The notes: a model not told the origin generated them from the letters alone. DNA of 64,000 nucleotides from Rhizobium rhizoryzae (GCF_011046895.1 NZ_CP049250.1:2516501-2580500); one strand, 5' to 3'. Positions 6,364 through 15,494 are shown, counted from the stretch's first letter. Made by a program: numbers and translations.

Positions 6364-8880
6364 GTGCCAACTTTTTCGCCTAGTCTTGAAAAGGCGCTGC
6401 ATCAGGCACTGACTTTCGCCAATGAGCGGCACCACGAATATGCGACGCTGGAGCATCTGCTGCTGGCGTTGATCGATGATGCCGATGCGGCGGCCGTTAT
6501 GGGTGCTTGCAACGTCAACCTCGACGTTCTGCGCAAAACCGTATCCGATTACATCGATAACGATCTCGCAAACCTCGTGACCGGCTATGATGAGGACTCG
6601 AAGCCGACTTCCGGCTTCCAGCGGGTCATTCAGCGAGCCGTCATTCACGTGCAGTCCTCCGGCCGTGAAGAAGTGACAGGCGCCAATGTACTGGTCGCGA
6701 TTTTTGCTGAACGGGAAAGCCATGCCGCATACTTCCTGCAGGAGCAGGAAATGACGCGCTATGACGCGGTCAATTACATCTCTCACGGGATTGGAAAGCG
6801 TCCAGGGTCTTCGCAAGTTCGCACGCCTCGCGGCGCCGAAGAGGGCGAAGCCGAATCCAAACCGGGTCGTGAGCAGGAAGAGGGAAGTGCAAAGAAGGCT
6901 CAGGATGCTCTGACCGCCTACTGCGTCAACCTGAACGAAAAAGCCAAGAATGGCCGGATTGATCCGTTGATCGGGCGTCATTCGGAAGTGAACCGTACCA
7001 TCCAGGTTCTGTGCCGCCGCTCCAAGAACAACCCGCTTTACGTGGGTGATCCTGGGGTAGGCAAGACCGCCATTGCCGAAGGTCTGGCTAAGCGTATCGT
7101 TGAAGGCAAGGTGCCGGAAGCGCTTGCGGATGCCACAATCTTCTCGCTCGACATGGGCACGCTGTTGGCCGGTACGCGTTATCGCGGTGATTTTGAAGAG
7201 AGATTGAAGCAGGTCGTCAAGGAGCTGGAAGAGTATCCGGGTGCCGTGCTCTTCATCGACGAAATCCACACGGTAATCGGAGCCGGTGCGACCTCCGGCG
7301 GCGCGATGGATGCTTCTAACCTCCTGAAGCCAGCCCTGTCTTCAGGTGCGATCCGCTGCATCGGTTCGACGACCTACAAGGAATATCGGCAGTTCTTCGA
7401 AAAGGATCGCGCACTCGTGCGCCGCTTCCAGAAGATCGACGTGAATGAGCCTTCGATCGAGGACGCGATAGAGATCATGAAGGGCTTGAAGCCCTATTTC
7501 GAGGAGTATCACAAGCTCCGCTATTCCAACGATGCGATCAAATCCGCAGTCGAGCTTTCGGCTCGCTACATCTCGGACCGGAAGCTTCCGGACAAGGCGA
7601 TCGACGTGATCGATGAAACTGGAGCAGCTCAAATGCTGCTTCCGGCATCGAAGCGCCGCAAGCTGATCACGGAAAAGGAGATCGAGGCCACCGTTGCTAC
7701 GATGGCTCGTATTCCGCCCAAGACCGTATCCAAGGATGACGAGGCGGTTCTTGCCAACCTTGAGAAGGAATTGCGGTCGGTCGTCTATGGTCAGGACAAT
7801 GCGATCGAGGCGCTTGCAACCGCAATCAAACTTGCGCGGGCGGGCTTGCGCGAGCCGAACAAGCCGATTGGTTCCTATGTCTTTTCCGGCCCGACAGGCG
7901 TCGGCAAGACGGAGGTAGCCAAGCAATTGGCGGCGTCTCTGGGCGTGGAACTGCTCCGTTTCGACATGTCGGAATACATGGAGCGCCACACGGTTTCGCG
8001 CCTGCTCGGAGCGCCTCCCGGCTATGTCGGTTTCGATCAGGGTGGTCTGTTGACGGACCAGGTCGATCAGCATCCGCATTCGGTCGTGCTGCTGGACGAG
8101 ATCGAAAAAGCACATCCAGACATCTACAACATCCTATTGCAGGTGATGGATCACGGCTCGCTGACGGATCACAACGGCAAGAAGATCGACTTCCGCAATG
8201 TGATCCTGATCATGACGACGAACGCTGGCGCGTCGGAGATGGCGAAAGCGGCGATCGGCTTCGGTTCTTCGAAGCGGACCGGTGAAGACGAGGAGGCTCT
8301 CAACCGACTGTTCACGCCGGAATTCCGCAACCGTCTCGATGCGACCATACCGTTTGCGCCGCTGCCAACGGAAGTCATCCATCAGGTCGTCCAGAAGTTC
8401 GTCATGCAATTGGAAAGCCAGCTTTCCGAGCGCAATGTCACCTTCGATCTGCATCAGGATGCCATCGCTTGGCTGGCGGAAAAGGGCTACGACGAGCGCA
8501 TGGGTGCACGGCCACTGTCTCGTGTCATTCAGGAGCATATCAAGAAGCCGCTTGCGAATGAGATCCTGTTCGGTGCGCTTCGCAAGGGTGGTGTCGTTGA
8601 GGTCACTGTCGGCAAGAAGGAAGACGGCAAGGATGGTCTGGTTCTCAAGTCCATTCCCGAAGCCGTTCCGGTGAAGCCTAAGCCTGAAGCAGAGGTCGAG
8701 GAGGCTGCCGAAGAGAGCGGCTCTTCGAAGCAGAAGACTTCGAAAGCCAAGGCATCCACGAAGGCCGACACGAAGGAAAAGACGGTGAAGCCGAAACTTC
8801 AGGATGGAGATGTCATCACTGACGAACCGGCCAAGCCGCGCAAAGGAAGTACGGTGCCACGGGTTCCAAAAAAGAAGTAA
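6364..8880 (+). CDS. clpA: ATP-dependent Clp protease ATP-binding subunit ClpA
   Basis: An 838-residue AAA+ unfoldase that partners ClpP. The start is GTG at 6364, 9 nt after the clpS stop. It has the N-terminal Clp repeat domain (ANERHHEYATLEHLLLAL), a first AAA+ module with Walker A GDPGVGKT near residue 228 and Walker B FIDEIHT, and a second with Walker A GPTGVGKT near residue 508 and sensor-2 region GARPLSR. The last 85 or so residues form a Lys/Glu/Pro-rich low-complexity tail absent from E. coli ClpA, which is about 758 residues long. No clpP is nearby. Confidence 0.97.
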   Translation: MPTFSPSLEKALHQALTFANERHHEYATLEHLLLALIDDADAAAVMGACNVNLDVLRKTVSDYIDNDLANLVTGYDEDSKPTSGFQRVIQRAVIHVQSSGREEVTGANVLVAIFAERESHAAYFLQEQEMTRYDAVNYISHGIGKRPGSSQVRTPRGAEEGEAESKPGREQEEGSAKKAQDALTAYCVNLNEKAKNGRIDPLIGRHSEVNRTIQVLCRRSKNNPLYVGDPGVGKTAIAEGLAKRIVEGKVPEALADATIFSLDMGTLLAGTRYRGDFEERLKQVVKELEEYPGAVLFIDEIHTVIGAGATSGGAMDASNLLKPALSSGAIRCIGSTTYKEYRQFFEKDRALVRRFQKIDVNEPSIEDAIEIMKGLKPYFEEYHKLRYSNDAIKSAVELSARYISDRKLPDKAIDVIDETGAAQMLLPASKRRKLITEKEIEATVATMARIPPKTVSKDDEAVLANLEKELRSVVYGQDNAIEALATAIKLARAGLREPNKPIGSYVFSGPTGVGKTEVAKQLAASLGVELLRFDMSEYMERHTVSRLLGAPPGYVGFDQGGLLTDQVDQHPHSVVLLDEIEKAHPDIYNILLQVMDHGSLTDHNGKKIDFRNVILIMTTNAGASEMAKAAIGFGSSKRTGEDEEALNRLFTPEFRNRLDATIPFAPLPTEVIHQVVQKFVMQLESQLSERNVTFDLHQDAIAWLAEKGYDERMGARPLSRVIQEHIKKPLANEILFGALRKGGVVEVTVGKKEDGKDGLVLKSIPEAVPVKPKPEAEVEEAAEESGSSKQKTSKAKASTKADTKEKTVKPKLQDGDVITDEPAKPRKGSTVPRVPKKK

Positions 8881-8897
8881 CTCGACAGGGTTACCCA

Positions 8898-8923
8898 TGC
8901 CGGGGATTTTCCCCGGCATTTTC
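8898..8923 (+). terminator. Rho-independent terminator of clpSA
   Basis: TGCCGGGG (8898-8905) and CCCCGGCA (8911-8918) form a perfect 8-bp stem with an ATTTT loop, followed by a short T run. Confidence 0.8.
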
Positions 8924-9029
8924 AATTTCAGCATCACCTAATCGTACGGGCTGTGCTAGACCCACCGCGCCGACACAATTTCTACGCCAGCACTCTGTGG
9001 TTTTGCTGGGGTAGCGCTGGAAACGATCG

Positions 9030-9800
9030 ATGCAAGCTTCCCCGACTGAGTACCGCTCCAATACCGCCTGGTTTGTGACTGGCATGCGCGGAATAATTTC
9101 CATACCAGCCATAATCCTTATGACGTCTTTCGTCGGATTCAGTGCCTTCGCCCTCGAATCAGGAATTACGCGAGCCGAGGCTGTCTTCATGACACTGTCT
9201 GTCTGGGCGTTGCCGGCCAAGATGATCCTGATCGGGACTATGGCAAGCGGTGCACCCGTTGCCGCGAGCTTTCTGGCTGTGACGCTCTCTTCCATCCGTA
9301 TGATGCCGATGGTTGCCTCCATCATGCCGGAAATGCGCAATGAGCGAAGTCCAACCTGGCTACTTCTGTTTCTGTCGCATTTTGTTGCGATAACCTCGTG
9401 GGTCTTTGCCATGCAGCACATGCAAGCTGTACCGCGAGACCGCAGGCTCGCTTATTTCGGAGGTTTCGCGATAACGCTCACGCTGCTGAACGGCGTTATC
9501 GTCGGTGTCTGCTATGGAATTGTCGCCCAGTTTCCGCCCATTGTGGCCGGCGCATTGTTCATGCTGACGCCGATCTATTTCTTCGCGTCGATTTGGGCGA
9601 GCGCTCGTCATTCTGTCGTGAAGCTCGCCTTTATTGTTGGCGTCATCGGTGGGCCGCTAATGGCGACCATCGAGCCTCGCTTTGATATCTTGTACGTGGG
9701 TATTGGTGGAGGAACGGCAGCTTACCTGATTGATCGCTATTTTATCCGCAATCGAACGTCCAAGTCTCCGAAAGCTGAACCGCGGGAGGAGCTGCCATGA
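9030..9800 (+). CDS. azlC: AzlC family branched-chain amino acid exporter subunit
   Basis: A 256-residue inner-membrane protein with about seven hydrophobic helices. Family marks are the early GFSAFALESGIT-like segment, TLSVWALPAKMILIG and the conserved SSIRMMPM region near residue 90. AzlC is the large subunit of the AzlCD export pair for branched-chain amino acids and related compounds. It overlaps the next gene by ATGA at 9797, which is the usual tight azlC-azlD coupling. The actual substrate is not shown by sequence. Confidence 0.9.
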   Translation: MQASPTEYRSNTAWFVTGMRGIISIPAIILMTSFVGFSAFALESGITRAEAVFMTLSVWALPAKMILIGTMASGAPVAASFLAVTLSSIRMMPMVASIMPEMRNERSPTWLLLFLSHFVAITSWVFAMQHMQAVPRDRRLAYFGGFAITLTLLNGVIVGVCYGIVAQFPPIVAGALFMLTPIYFFASIWASARHSVVKLAFIVGVIGGPLMATIEPRFDILYVGIGGGTAAYLIDRYFIRNRTSKSPKAEPREELP

Positions 9801-10132
9801 CTGAGAGTTGGTGGTGGGTGTTTCTCGTCATTGCCGTTGCTGGATGGCTGGCCACGGACATTTGGCGCTGGCTTGGCGTTATCGTCGGAAACCGGCTCGA
9901 TGAGGATTCCGAGGGCCTGCAATGGGTACGCGCCGTTGCAACCGCGTTGGTGATGGCGGTGACCGCAAAACTGGTTGTCTTTCCCACCGGCACAATTGCC
10001 GATGCCCCGCTTTGGCTCCGGGCAGGGGCGGTGGGAATTGGCTTTGTTGCCTTTTTGATAGCAGGCCAGCGGGTTATCGTCTGTGTGGTCGTATCGCTGG
10101 TGTGCCTTGTCAGTGGATTGTTGATCGTCTGA
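9797..10132 (+). CDS. azlD: AzlD family small transporter subunit
   Basis: A 111-residue membrane protein with four hydrophobic segments, overlapping the azlC stop by 4 nt. Size and position fit AzlD, the small partner needed with AzlC for amino acid export. It contains the early WLATDIWRWLGV segment and the central RAVATALVMAVTAKLV helix. Translational coupling with azlC is expected from the ATGA overlap. Confidence 0.85.
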   Translation: MTESWWWVFLVIAVAGWLATDIWRWLGVIVGNRLDEDSEGLQWVRAVATALVMAVTAKLVVFPTGTIADAPLWLRAGAVGIGFVAFLIAGQRVIVCVVVSLVCLVSGLLIV

Positions 10133-10201
10133 CTGGGCGAGCAGTTCGGCCGATAAGATCAGCTTCGACAAAACTTCGGAGTCCGTCGATTGTGATGCGG
10201 T

Positions 10202-10234
10202 ATGCTCGGGCAATGCCTTGCATGACCCGAGCAT
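10202..10234. other. Extended intergenic hairpin between azlD and the HIT gene
   Basis: ATGCTCGGG (10202-10210) and CCCGAGCAT (10226-10234) form a 9-bp stem. Inside it ATGC and GCAT add a 4-bp stem after a 2x2 internal loop, closed by CTT. No T run follows on either strand, so it may be a bidirectional mRNA 3' end that needs processing or Rho. Confidence 0.55.
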
Positions 10235-10240
10235 GGGCTA

Positions 10241-10663
10241 TCAGTTGGTCAGTTCAGCGCGGATCCGGGCAGCGTGGTCTGCCAGAATTGCCTGGTCTTC
10301 CATCTTGCCCGAATGTGGCTTCAAAGGTTGCCCTTCATGCCGGGGAATGACGTGAAAGTGCAGGTGGAAGACCGTTTGTCCAGCGGCTGGCTCATTGAAT
10401 TGCGCGATAAACACGCCGTCTGCATCAAACGCGTCTTTCGCAGCAACGGCAAGCTTCTGAACAACCGGCATCAGTTTGGAAAGCGTTACCGGATCTGCGT
10501 CCAGCAGGTTGCGGGACCCCGATTTGGGTATCACTAACAGATGTCCGGGAGCCTGCGGCATGACGTCCATGAAAGCCAGCGTGTCCTCGTCCTCATAAAC
10601 CTTGTGAGAGGGGATCGTTCCGGCAATGATCTTGCTGAATATGTTGTCTGGATCATACGTCAT
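10241..10663 (-). CDS. HIT family protein (histidine triad nucleotide-binding)
   Basis: A 140-residue purine nucleotide-binding hydrolase of the HINT branch. It carries the triad HLHFHVIPRH near residue 98 (His-x-His-x-His-x-x) and the N-terminal PSHKVYEDEDTLAFMDV strand typical of HINT proteins. These enzymes hydrolyse adenosine phosphoramidates; the cellular role is rarely known. The start overlaps the preceding gene's end by 11 bp, making it the last cistron of a four-gene minus-strand operon. Confidence 0.93.
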   Translation of the reverse strand: MTYDPDNIFSKIIAGTIPSHKVYEDEDTLAFMDVMPQAPGHLLVIPKSGSRNLLDADPVTLSKLMPVVQKLAVAAKDAFDADGVFIAQFNEPAAGQTVFHLHFHVIPRHEGQPLKPHSGKMEDQAILADHAARIRAELTN

Positions 10664-11876
10664 CTATGTCTGTCTTCCCGATATTTATGCGGTTGGTTTC
10701 AGATAGGTCGCCCTTTCTGAAAGGGCTGTGTTCACTGAGATATTCGCCAGCGTACTGCACTTCGCGCCGCTCCCTTTCAAGGTAATCGTCGATTGCGCGT
10801 CTAAGACCCGCATGGGCGATGAAGTGGCAGGAATGTGTGGTCACCGGCAGGTAACCGCGGGCGAGCTTGTGTTCTCCCTGTGCACCAGCCTCGACCCGCT
10901 GCAAACCCTTGGCAAGGGCGAAATCGATTGCCTGGTGATAGCAGACTTCGAAATGCAGAAATGGTTGATCCTCGATGCAGCCCCAGTGACGACCGTACAG
11001 CGCGTCTTCGCCAATAAAGTTGATGGCACCTGCGATATAGCGGCCATTTCGTTTTGCCATGACGAGCAGGATGTCTTCCGGCATCCGCTCGCCGATCAGC
11101 GAATAGAACTGCCGCGTGAGGTAAGGCCGACCCCATTTCCGGCTGCCGGTATCCATGTAAAAGGCGAAGAACTGATCCCAAATATCTTCGGTCAGATCCG
11201 AGCCCGTCAACCATTCGATGGTGATGCCATTTTCCACGGCAGCGCGGCGTTCCTTGCGCAGGTTCTTCCGCTTCGATGACGAGAGCTCATTCAGGAATTC
11301 ATCGTGATTTGAATAGCCACGGTTGATGAAGTGGAACTGTTGATCGGTCCGGTGCAGAAAACGAGCCTGCTCCAGGAACGGCAACTCTCGCTCACTGAGA
11401 AACGTGACATGGGCGGAAGAAAGCCCCGTTTGCAAAGCCGCAGCGGCGACGCCCTGAGCAAGTGAGGATCGCACATCATCTGCTGACGATCCGTCGCGAG
11501 CCAACAGGCGAGGTCCGGTGGCCGGGGTGAAGGGTATGGAACACTGGAGCTTGGGATAGTAGCGACCACCGGCGCGCTCGAACGCGTCTGCCCAACTATG
11601 GTCGAAGACATATTCGCCCTGACTGTGGCTTTTCAGATAGGCCGGAACGGAGCCTATCAGCATTCCCGCCTCGTCTTCCAGAAGCAGATGGTGGCCCTGC
11701 CAGCCAGTCTTGGCCGTGGCCGAACCAGACGCTTCCAGGGAAGAGAGATAAGCGTGAGACAGGAACGGATTGTAAGGTGAACCACCTCCGCGTCGAGCGC
11801 CCGTCAAATGCGACCACTGCTCACTGGCGATGTTCTTGAAAGATCGTTCGACGCGGATGGTGATTTCTTCAGTCAT
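10653..11876 (-). CDS. GNAT/FemAB-like N-acyltransferase (COG3146, DUF482)
   Basis: A 407-residue protein of the COG3146 family, seen in its conserved segments NPFLSHAYLSSLEASGSA, AYLKSHSQGEYVFDHSWADA, YYPKLQCSIPFTPATG and the C-terminal HFEVCYHQAIDFALAKGL. The fold is predicted to be a tandem GNAT like that of FemAB aminoacyltransferases. The acceptor is unknown. It lies between the glycerophosphodiesterase gene (12 nt) and the HIT gene (11-bp overlap), so it is part of one operon. Soluble and cytoplasmic, with no signal peptide. Confidence 0.85.
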   Translation of the reverse strand: MTEEITIRVERSFKNIASEQWSHLTGARRGGGSPYNPFLSHAYLSSLEASGSATAKTGWQGHHLLLEDEAGMLIGSVPAYLKSHSQGEYVFDHSWADAFERAGGRYYPKLQCSIPFTPATGPRLLARDGSSADDVRSSLAQGVAAAALQTGLSSAHVTFLSERELPFLEQARFLHRTDQQFHFINRGYSNHDEFLNELSSSKRKNLRKERRAAVENGITIEWLTGSDLTEDIWDQFFAFYMDTGSRKWGRPYLTRQFYSLIGERMPEDILLVMAKRNGRYIAGAINFIGEDALYGRHWGCIEDQPFLHFEVCYHQAIDFALAKGLQRVEAGAQGEHKLARGYLPVTTHSCHFIAHAGLRRAIDDYLERERREVQYAGEYLSEHSPFRKGDLSETNRINIGKTDIDDV

Positions 11877-11888
11877 TTACGCAGCGTT

Positions 11889-12611
11889 TCAGCTTTCTCG
11901 TGGGTCGAAACCCTCGAATGTCATCTGGTCTGCATGAGTATAGGTATGAGACCGCGCATTTTCATCCCTGACAGTCCAGGTGATAACGGGAATTCCGCGG
12001 CTTCTTTGAGCCTCAACGAAACTGTTCGGCAGGTGCGCCCAGTGGTAGGAAATAAAGTCCAGACCAGCCTGCATGGCTTCATCATGCTCGAAGAACTTGT
12101 CCGGATCATTCCCTTCCGCGGTCAGGCCGACAGGGAAGGGTGAGCCTGCCTTTTTCAGTGCGAAAAGCAGATGATGATCGAAGCTCATCAAAGCCACTTT
12201 GCCCTGATAGCCTTCCAGAACCTCCAGAACGGCTTCCGCAAATCCATCGTCATCTTCTTCCGTGCGACCCTTCAGCTCGATAACCAGGGGGACCTTGCCC
12301 TTCACGAGATCCAGCATCTGGCGCAGTCTGGGCACCTTGTCGCCGGTTCCGCCGACGGACAACAGGCCGAGTTCAGCCGCGGATTTTTCGCGCACGTCTC
12401 CCGCAATCCCACAGAGGCGTTCCAGCGTGTGGTCATGAAAGACCATAGGCACGCTATCCGAAGACAGCTGGATATCGCATTCAATGGCGAAACCGGCTTC
12501 CACTGCCCGTGAGAACGCGGACAGCGTGTTCTCCCAGACCTTCTTGTTCTGATCGTGATAGCCGCGATGGGCGACGGGGATCTCCTTGATCCAATCAGCG
12601 TTCATGCTCAT
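11889..12611 (-). CDS. Glycerophosphodiester phosphodiesterase family protein
   Basis: A 240-residue TIM-barrel phosphodiesterase (GDPD family). It begins with the diagnostic VAHRGYHDQ and has ENTLSAFSRAVEAG, then ECDIQLSSDSVPMVFHDHTLERL, which supplies the two active-site His and the metal-binding Glu/Asp. It hydrolyses glycerophosphodiesters to glycerol-3-phosphate and an alcohol. No signal peptide is seen, so it is cytoplasmic and UgpQ-like rather than periplasmic GlpQ. It overlaps the ridA-like stop by ATGA, showing coupling. Confidence 0.92.
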   Translation of the reverse strand: MSMNADWIKEIPVAHRGYHDQNKKVWENTLSAFSRAVEAGFAIECDIQLSSDSVPMVFHDHTLERLCGIAGDVREKSAAELGLLSVGGTGDKVPRLRQMLDLVKGKVPLVIELKGRTEEDDDGFAEAVLEVLEGYQGKVALMSFDHHLLFALKKAGSPFPVGLTAEGNDPDKFFEHDEAMQAGLDFISYHWAHLPNSFVEAQRSRGIPVITWTVRDENARSHTYTHADQMTFEGFDPRES

Positions 12612-13078
12612 GCTTCAATTTCCAGGATGGCGTCGATTTCTACAGCGGCGTTGAAGGGCAGAGCGGCCATACCCACCGCGGCCCGAGCATGTTTGCCCGG
12701 AGCACCGAGCACATTTGCGATGAGATTTGAGGCGCCGTTCATCACGATATGTTGTTCAGCGAAGCCAGGCGCGGAGGCGATGAAGCCGTTCAGCTTGAGC
12801 ACTTGCCGGATACGGCTTAAATCTCCACCCAGTGCGGCCTTGGCTTGAGCGAGAATGTTGATGGCGCAGAGTTCAGCCGCGCGCTGGGCTGTCGGCACGT
12901 CGACTTCAGCGCCAACAAGCCCGGTTATCGCAATTTTTCCGCCTTCCATGGGCAATTGGCCCGAGATGTAGAGAGTGTTGCCGCTGATCGTGAAGGGCAC
13001 GTAGTTCGCAGCTGGCGCGGCTGCTACGGGTAATTCGAACCCCAAATCCTTGAGCCGTGTTTCGATGGCTGCGGACAT
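12608..13078 (-). CDS. RidA family protein (YjgF/YER057c/UK114)
   Basis: A 156-residue RidA-superfamily protein, longer than the canonical form of about 128 residues. It has the LYISGQLPM and TAQRAAELCAINILAQAKAALG segments and the C-terminal ARAAVGMAALPFNAAVEIDAI, which keeps the Arg aligned with the enamine/imine deaminase Arg of RidA. The function is inferred from that Arg. The gene leads the operon: AGGAG lies 6 nt before the ATG, and it faces the divergent eipB promoter region. Confidence 0.9.
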   Translation of the reverse strand: MSAAIETRLKDLGFELPVAAAPAANYVPFTISGNTLYISGQLPMEGGKIAITGLVGAEVDVPTAQRAAELCAINILAQAKAALGGDLSRIRQVLKLNGFIASAPGFAEQHIVMNGASNLIANVLGAPGKHARAAVGMAALPFNAAVEIDAILEIEA

Positions 13079-13190
13079 TTCATTCTCCTGTTTGATTGTA
13101 AAATTGACGCGATTCCGTCACACATGAAGGACGCACTGCTATTGTGGCGTACATATAACATCGTGGGCTGAGTCCCATAGGAGATTGTGG

Positions 13191-14027
13191 ATGAACCGTT
13201 ACGGCCTCGCTGGTGTTTTTTACGCCTCGACCCTGCTCTTTGCTCCCGGGGCAGCTCACGCTGGCGTCGAAACCGCACTTTCGCTCGTTCCCCATCGCGC
13301 AGTTTATGATTTGAAGTTGAAAGACCTGTCCGATCGATCCGGTATTGAAGGCATGTTCGGCCGCATGGTCTACGAGTTCACGGGGTCTGCCTGCAGCGGG
13401 TTCACGACCAATTTCCGCTTTGTCACCAAGATCGATACGGGCGAGGAACAGCGCGTCACCGACCAGCAGACGACAACCTTCGAGAATATCAAGGCACGTC
13501 AATTTCGCTTTGACACCAAGTCCTTCACGGATGAAAAGCTTGACAAGCAGGTGACCGGGGAGGCGACTGACGCAAAAACCAATCTTGCGATCTCACTTGC
13601 CAAGCCGGACAAGCGGGATGTGACGCTGACACCTTCCCAGTTCCCGACGGAGCATATGCTGGAGGTCATCGATCACGCCAAGCAGGGCAAGCGCTTTTTC
13701 GAGGCGCGTGTTTTTGACGGCTCAGAAGACGGAGACAAGAGTCTGCTGACATCCACGGTTGTCGGCGCGCAGCAGCAGCCGAAGTCCGATGATGAAGAGG
13801 CGCAGCTTGCTGGTGAATTCGCCAAGACACCGTACTGGCCAGTCACGATTGCCTATTACAACGAGGACGCCCAATCCGATTCTACGCCCGTCTACCGCAT
13901 GTCGTTCAAGCTTTATGACAACGGCATCACGCGCGACCTTACCATGGACTATGGCGACTTCGTCCTTTCCGGCACGCTGTCAAAACTTGAGGTTCTGGGG
14001 AAGCCGGCGCAGGAAAAATGTAACTGA
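13191..14027 (+). CDS. EipB-type periplasmic cell-envelope integrity protein (DUF1849)
   Basis: A 278-residue exported protein with a signal peptide ending at about AAHAG (residue 25). Brucella EipB is a periplasmic beta-spiral protein of the DUF1849 family needed for envelope integrity, with one conserved disulfide between a Cys near residue 69 and one near the C-terminus. Here Cys68 (GSACSGF) and the penultimate Cys277 are the only mature cysteines and match that pattern. The ATG at 13191 follows AGGAG by 7 nt; a TTG two codons earlier is rejected. It is divergent from the ridA-like gene and apparently monocistronic. Confidence 0.85.
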   Translation: MNRYGLAGVFYASTLLFAPGAAHAGVETALSLVPHRAVYDLKLKDLSDRSGIEGMFGRMVYEFTGSACSGFTTNFRFVTKIDTGEEQRVTDQQTTTFENIKARQFRFDTKSFTDEKLDKQVTGEATDAKTNLAISLAKPDKRDVTLTPSQFPTEHMLEVIDHAKQGKRFFEARVFDGSEDGDKSLLTSTVVGAQQQPKSDDEEAQLAGEFAKTPYWPVTIAYYNEDAQSDSTPVYRMSFKLYDNGITRDLTMDYGDFVLSGTLSKLEVLGKPAQEKCN

Positions 14028-14052
14028 CGTTAGGTTAGCGCACTGCCGTGTC

Positions 14053-14406
14053 TTACTTGCAGGTAAAGGTGCCACCCATCTTCGTGTCGAGTTGCTGGGT
14101 GCAGGTCGCTACCTTCTGCTTGATTTCGATCATCAGAGGTTTTTCTGATGATCGATAGCGGCACGCTAAGTTGAGCATTCGGCCCTCCTTGTAGACGGAA
14201 CTCACTTGCCAGATCGCTTTCCCCTTGGTCGCATTTCCTGATGACTGGTCTGGCGCGAGCACCACGTTATCTGCCACCGGACCATCGAACAGCTCTATGG
14301 AAATCAGCGGATCCGATGCACGAACAGGACATGCTGCATCCGACGCATGGGCAAGCGAGGCTGCAAATACAGGTATAAAAGCCAGAACAATTACAGGTTT
14401 GTTCAT
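14053..14406 (-). CDS. Small secreted protein, STY0301-like
   Basis: A 118-residue (117 after counting the stop) exported protein. The start at 14406 gives a clean signal peptide (MNKPVIVLAFIPVFAASLAHASDA) and has GGGGA 8 nt upstream; the open frame extends further upstream, but that part has no signal. The mature region has ACPVRA near its start, a KAIWQVSSVYKEG centre, LACRYRSSEKPLMIEI and two late cysteines (ATCTQQ, FTCK). This spacing resembles the STY0301 family of unknown function. It is convergent with eipB, 25 bp apart. Confidence 0.6.
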   Translation of the reverse strand: MNKPVIVLAFIPVFAASLAHASDAACPVRASDPLISIELFDGPVADNVVLAPDQSSGNATKGKAIWQVSSVYKEGRMLNLACRYRSSEKPLMIEIKQKVATCTQQLDTKMGGTFTCK

Positions 14407-14514
14407 TCTAATCGTCCCCAGCAAGTTTCTTAAGCAGACTGCAAAATTCCAGACTTGATGTCTATGGAGGCGAAGCAATCTCAGGAGCAGGGTCGTTAAA
14501 ATATCGGTGCGGGT

Positions 14515-14543
14515 CTTGCAATTGGATGACAAGGCGGTTATGC
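14515..14543 (+). promoter_or_regulatory. Candidate rpsB promoter
   Basis: CTTGCA (14515-14520), a 17-nt spacer and TTATGC (14538-14543) match the alphaproteobacterial housekeeping pattern reasonably well. It lies about 120 nt upstream of rpsB, leaving room for a leader. Confidence 0.35.
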
Positions 14544-14665
14544 GCACCTTCATTCCACACGCGAAGCTTGGGATTGGCCGGGAGAAATCCGGTCTGTTCC
14601 GCCGGTGGCTGTTTATGCAGCTGTTCGCTTCGCGGGGGTTAAACCGGAAACTAGGAGTATAAGGC

Positions 14666-15433
14666 ATGGCATTGCCTGATTTCAGCATGCGTCAGCTTTT
14701 GGAAGCTGGCGTTCACTTCGGTCACCAGACACATCGCTGGAACCCGAAGATGAAGCCGTACATTTTCGGCGATCGTAACAACATCCACATCATCGATCTG
14801 GCGCAGACTGTTCCCATGCTGTCGCGCGCTCTGCAGGTGATTTCCGACACGGTTGCCCGTGGCGGCCGCGTTCTCTTTGTTGGCACCAAGCGTCAGGCGT
14901 CTGAACTGATCGCTGATTCTGCCAAGCGTTCTGCCCAGTATTACGTCAACTCCCGTTGGCTCGGCGGCATGATGACGAACTGGAAGACCATCTCCAACTC
15001 CATCCAGCGCCTGCGCAAGCTCGACGAAATCCTGAACTCCGAAGCCCAGGGCTTCACGAAGAAGGAGCGCCTGAACCTTGAGCGCGAGCGCGAGAAGCTG
15101 GAAAAGGCTCTCGGCGGTATCCGTGACATGGGCGGCACGCCGGACCTGATGTTCATCATCGATACCAACAAGGAAAAGATCGCTATCGACGAAGCCAAGC
15201 GCCTGGGTATCCCGGTCGTGGCCATCATCGACTCGAACTGCGATCCAGACCTCATCGACTACCCGATCCCGGGTAACGACGACGCTTCGCGTGCGATTTC
15301 GCTTTACTGTGACCTCGTTGCCCGCGCTGCAATCGACGGTCTTGCTCGCCAGCAGGGCGCTTCCGGTCGCGATATCGGCGCTTCTGCCGATGCTCCGATC
15401 GAGCCGGCTCTGGCTGAAGACGCTCAGGCGTAA
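14666..15433 (+). CDS. rpsB: 30S ribosomal protein S2
   Basis: A 255-residue ribosomal protein opening with [20 protein letters not shown], the classic S2 start. It has the [12 protein letters not shown] motif and the second signature [19 protein letters not shown]...[30 protein letters not shown] lies 6 nt before the ATG (GGAGTATAAGGC region). S2 is assembled late into the 30S head. It begins the rpsB-tsf-pyrH-frr series. A Glu/Ala-rich tail of about 25 residues follows the core, as in other rhizobia. Confidence 0.98.
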   Translation: MALPDFSMRQLLEAGVHFGHQTHRWNPKMKPYIFGDRNNIHIIDLAQTVPMLSRALQVISDTVARGGRVLFVGTKRQASELIADSAKRSAQYYVNSRWLGGMMTNWKTISNSIQRLRKLDEILNSEAQGFTKKERLNLEREREKLEKALGGIRDMGGTPDLMFIIDTNKEKIAIDEAKRLGIPVVAIIDSNCDPDLIDYPIPGNDDASRAISLYCDLVARAAIDGLARQQGASGRDIGASADAPIEPALAEDAQA

Positions 15434-15469
15434 TTTGCCGGGGAGCTTCGGCTCTTCGGTTCATGATTT

Positions 15470-15494
15470 GAAGGTCGCCCTCGTGGCGGCCTTC
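15470..15494 (+). other. Intercistronic hairpin between rpsB and tsf
   Basis: GAAGGTCGCC and GGCGGCCTTC form a 10-bp stem (one G-U) around a 5-nt loop. There is no T run, so it may attenuate or stabilise the rpsB mRNA rather than end it outright. Confidence 0.55.

Noticed and set aside
14407..14688. N-terminal extension of the small secreted protein toward rpsB
   Set aside because: It would bury the signal peptide inside the protein and run across the rpsB promoter region and start.
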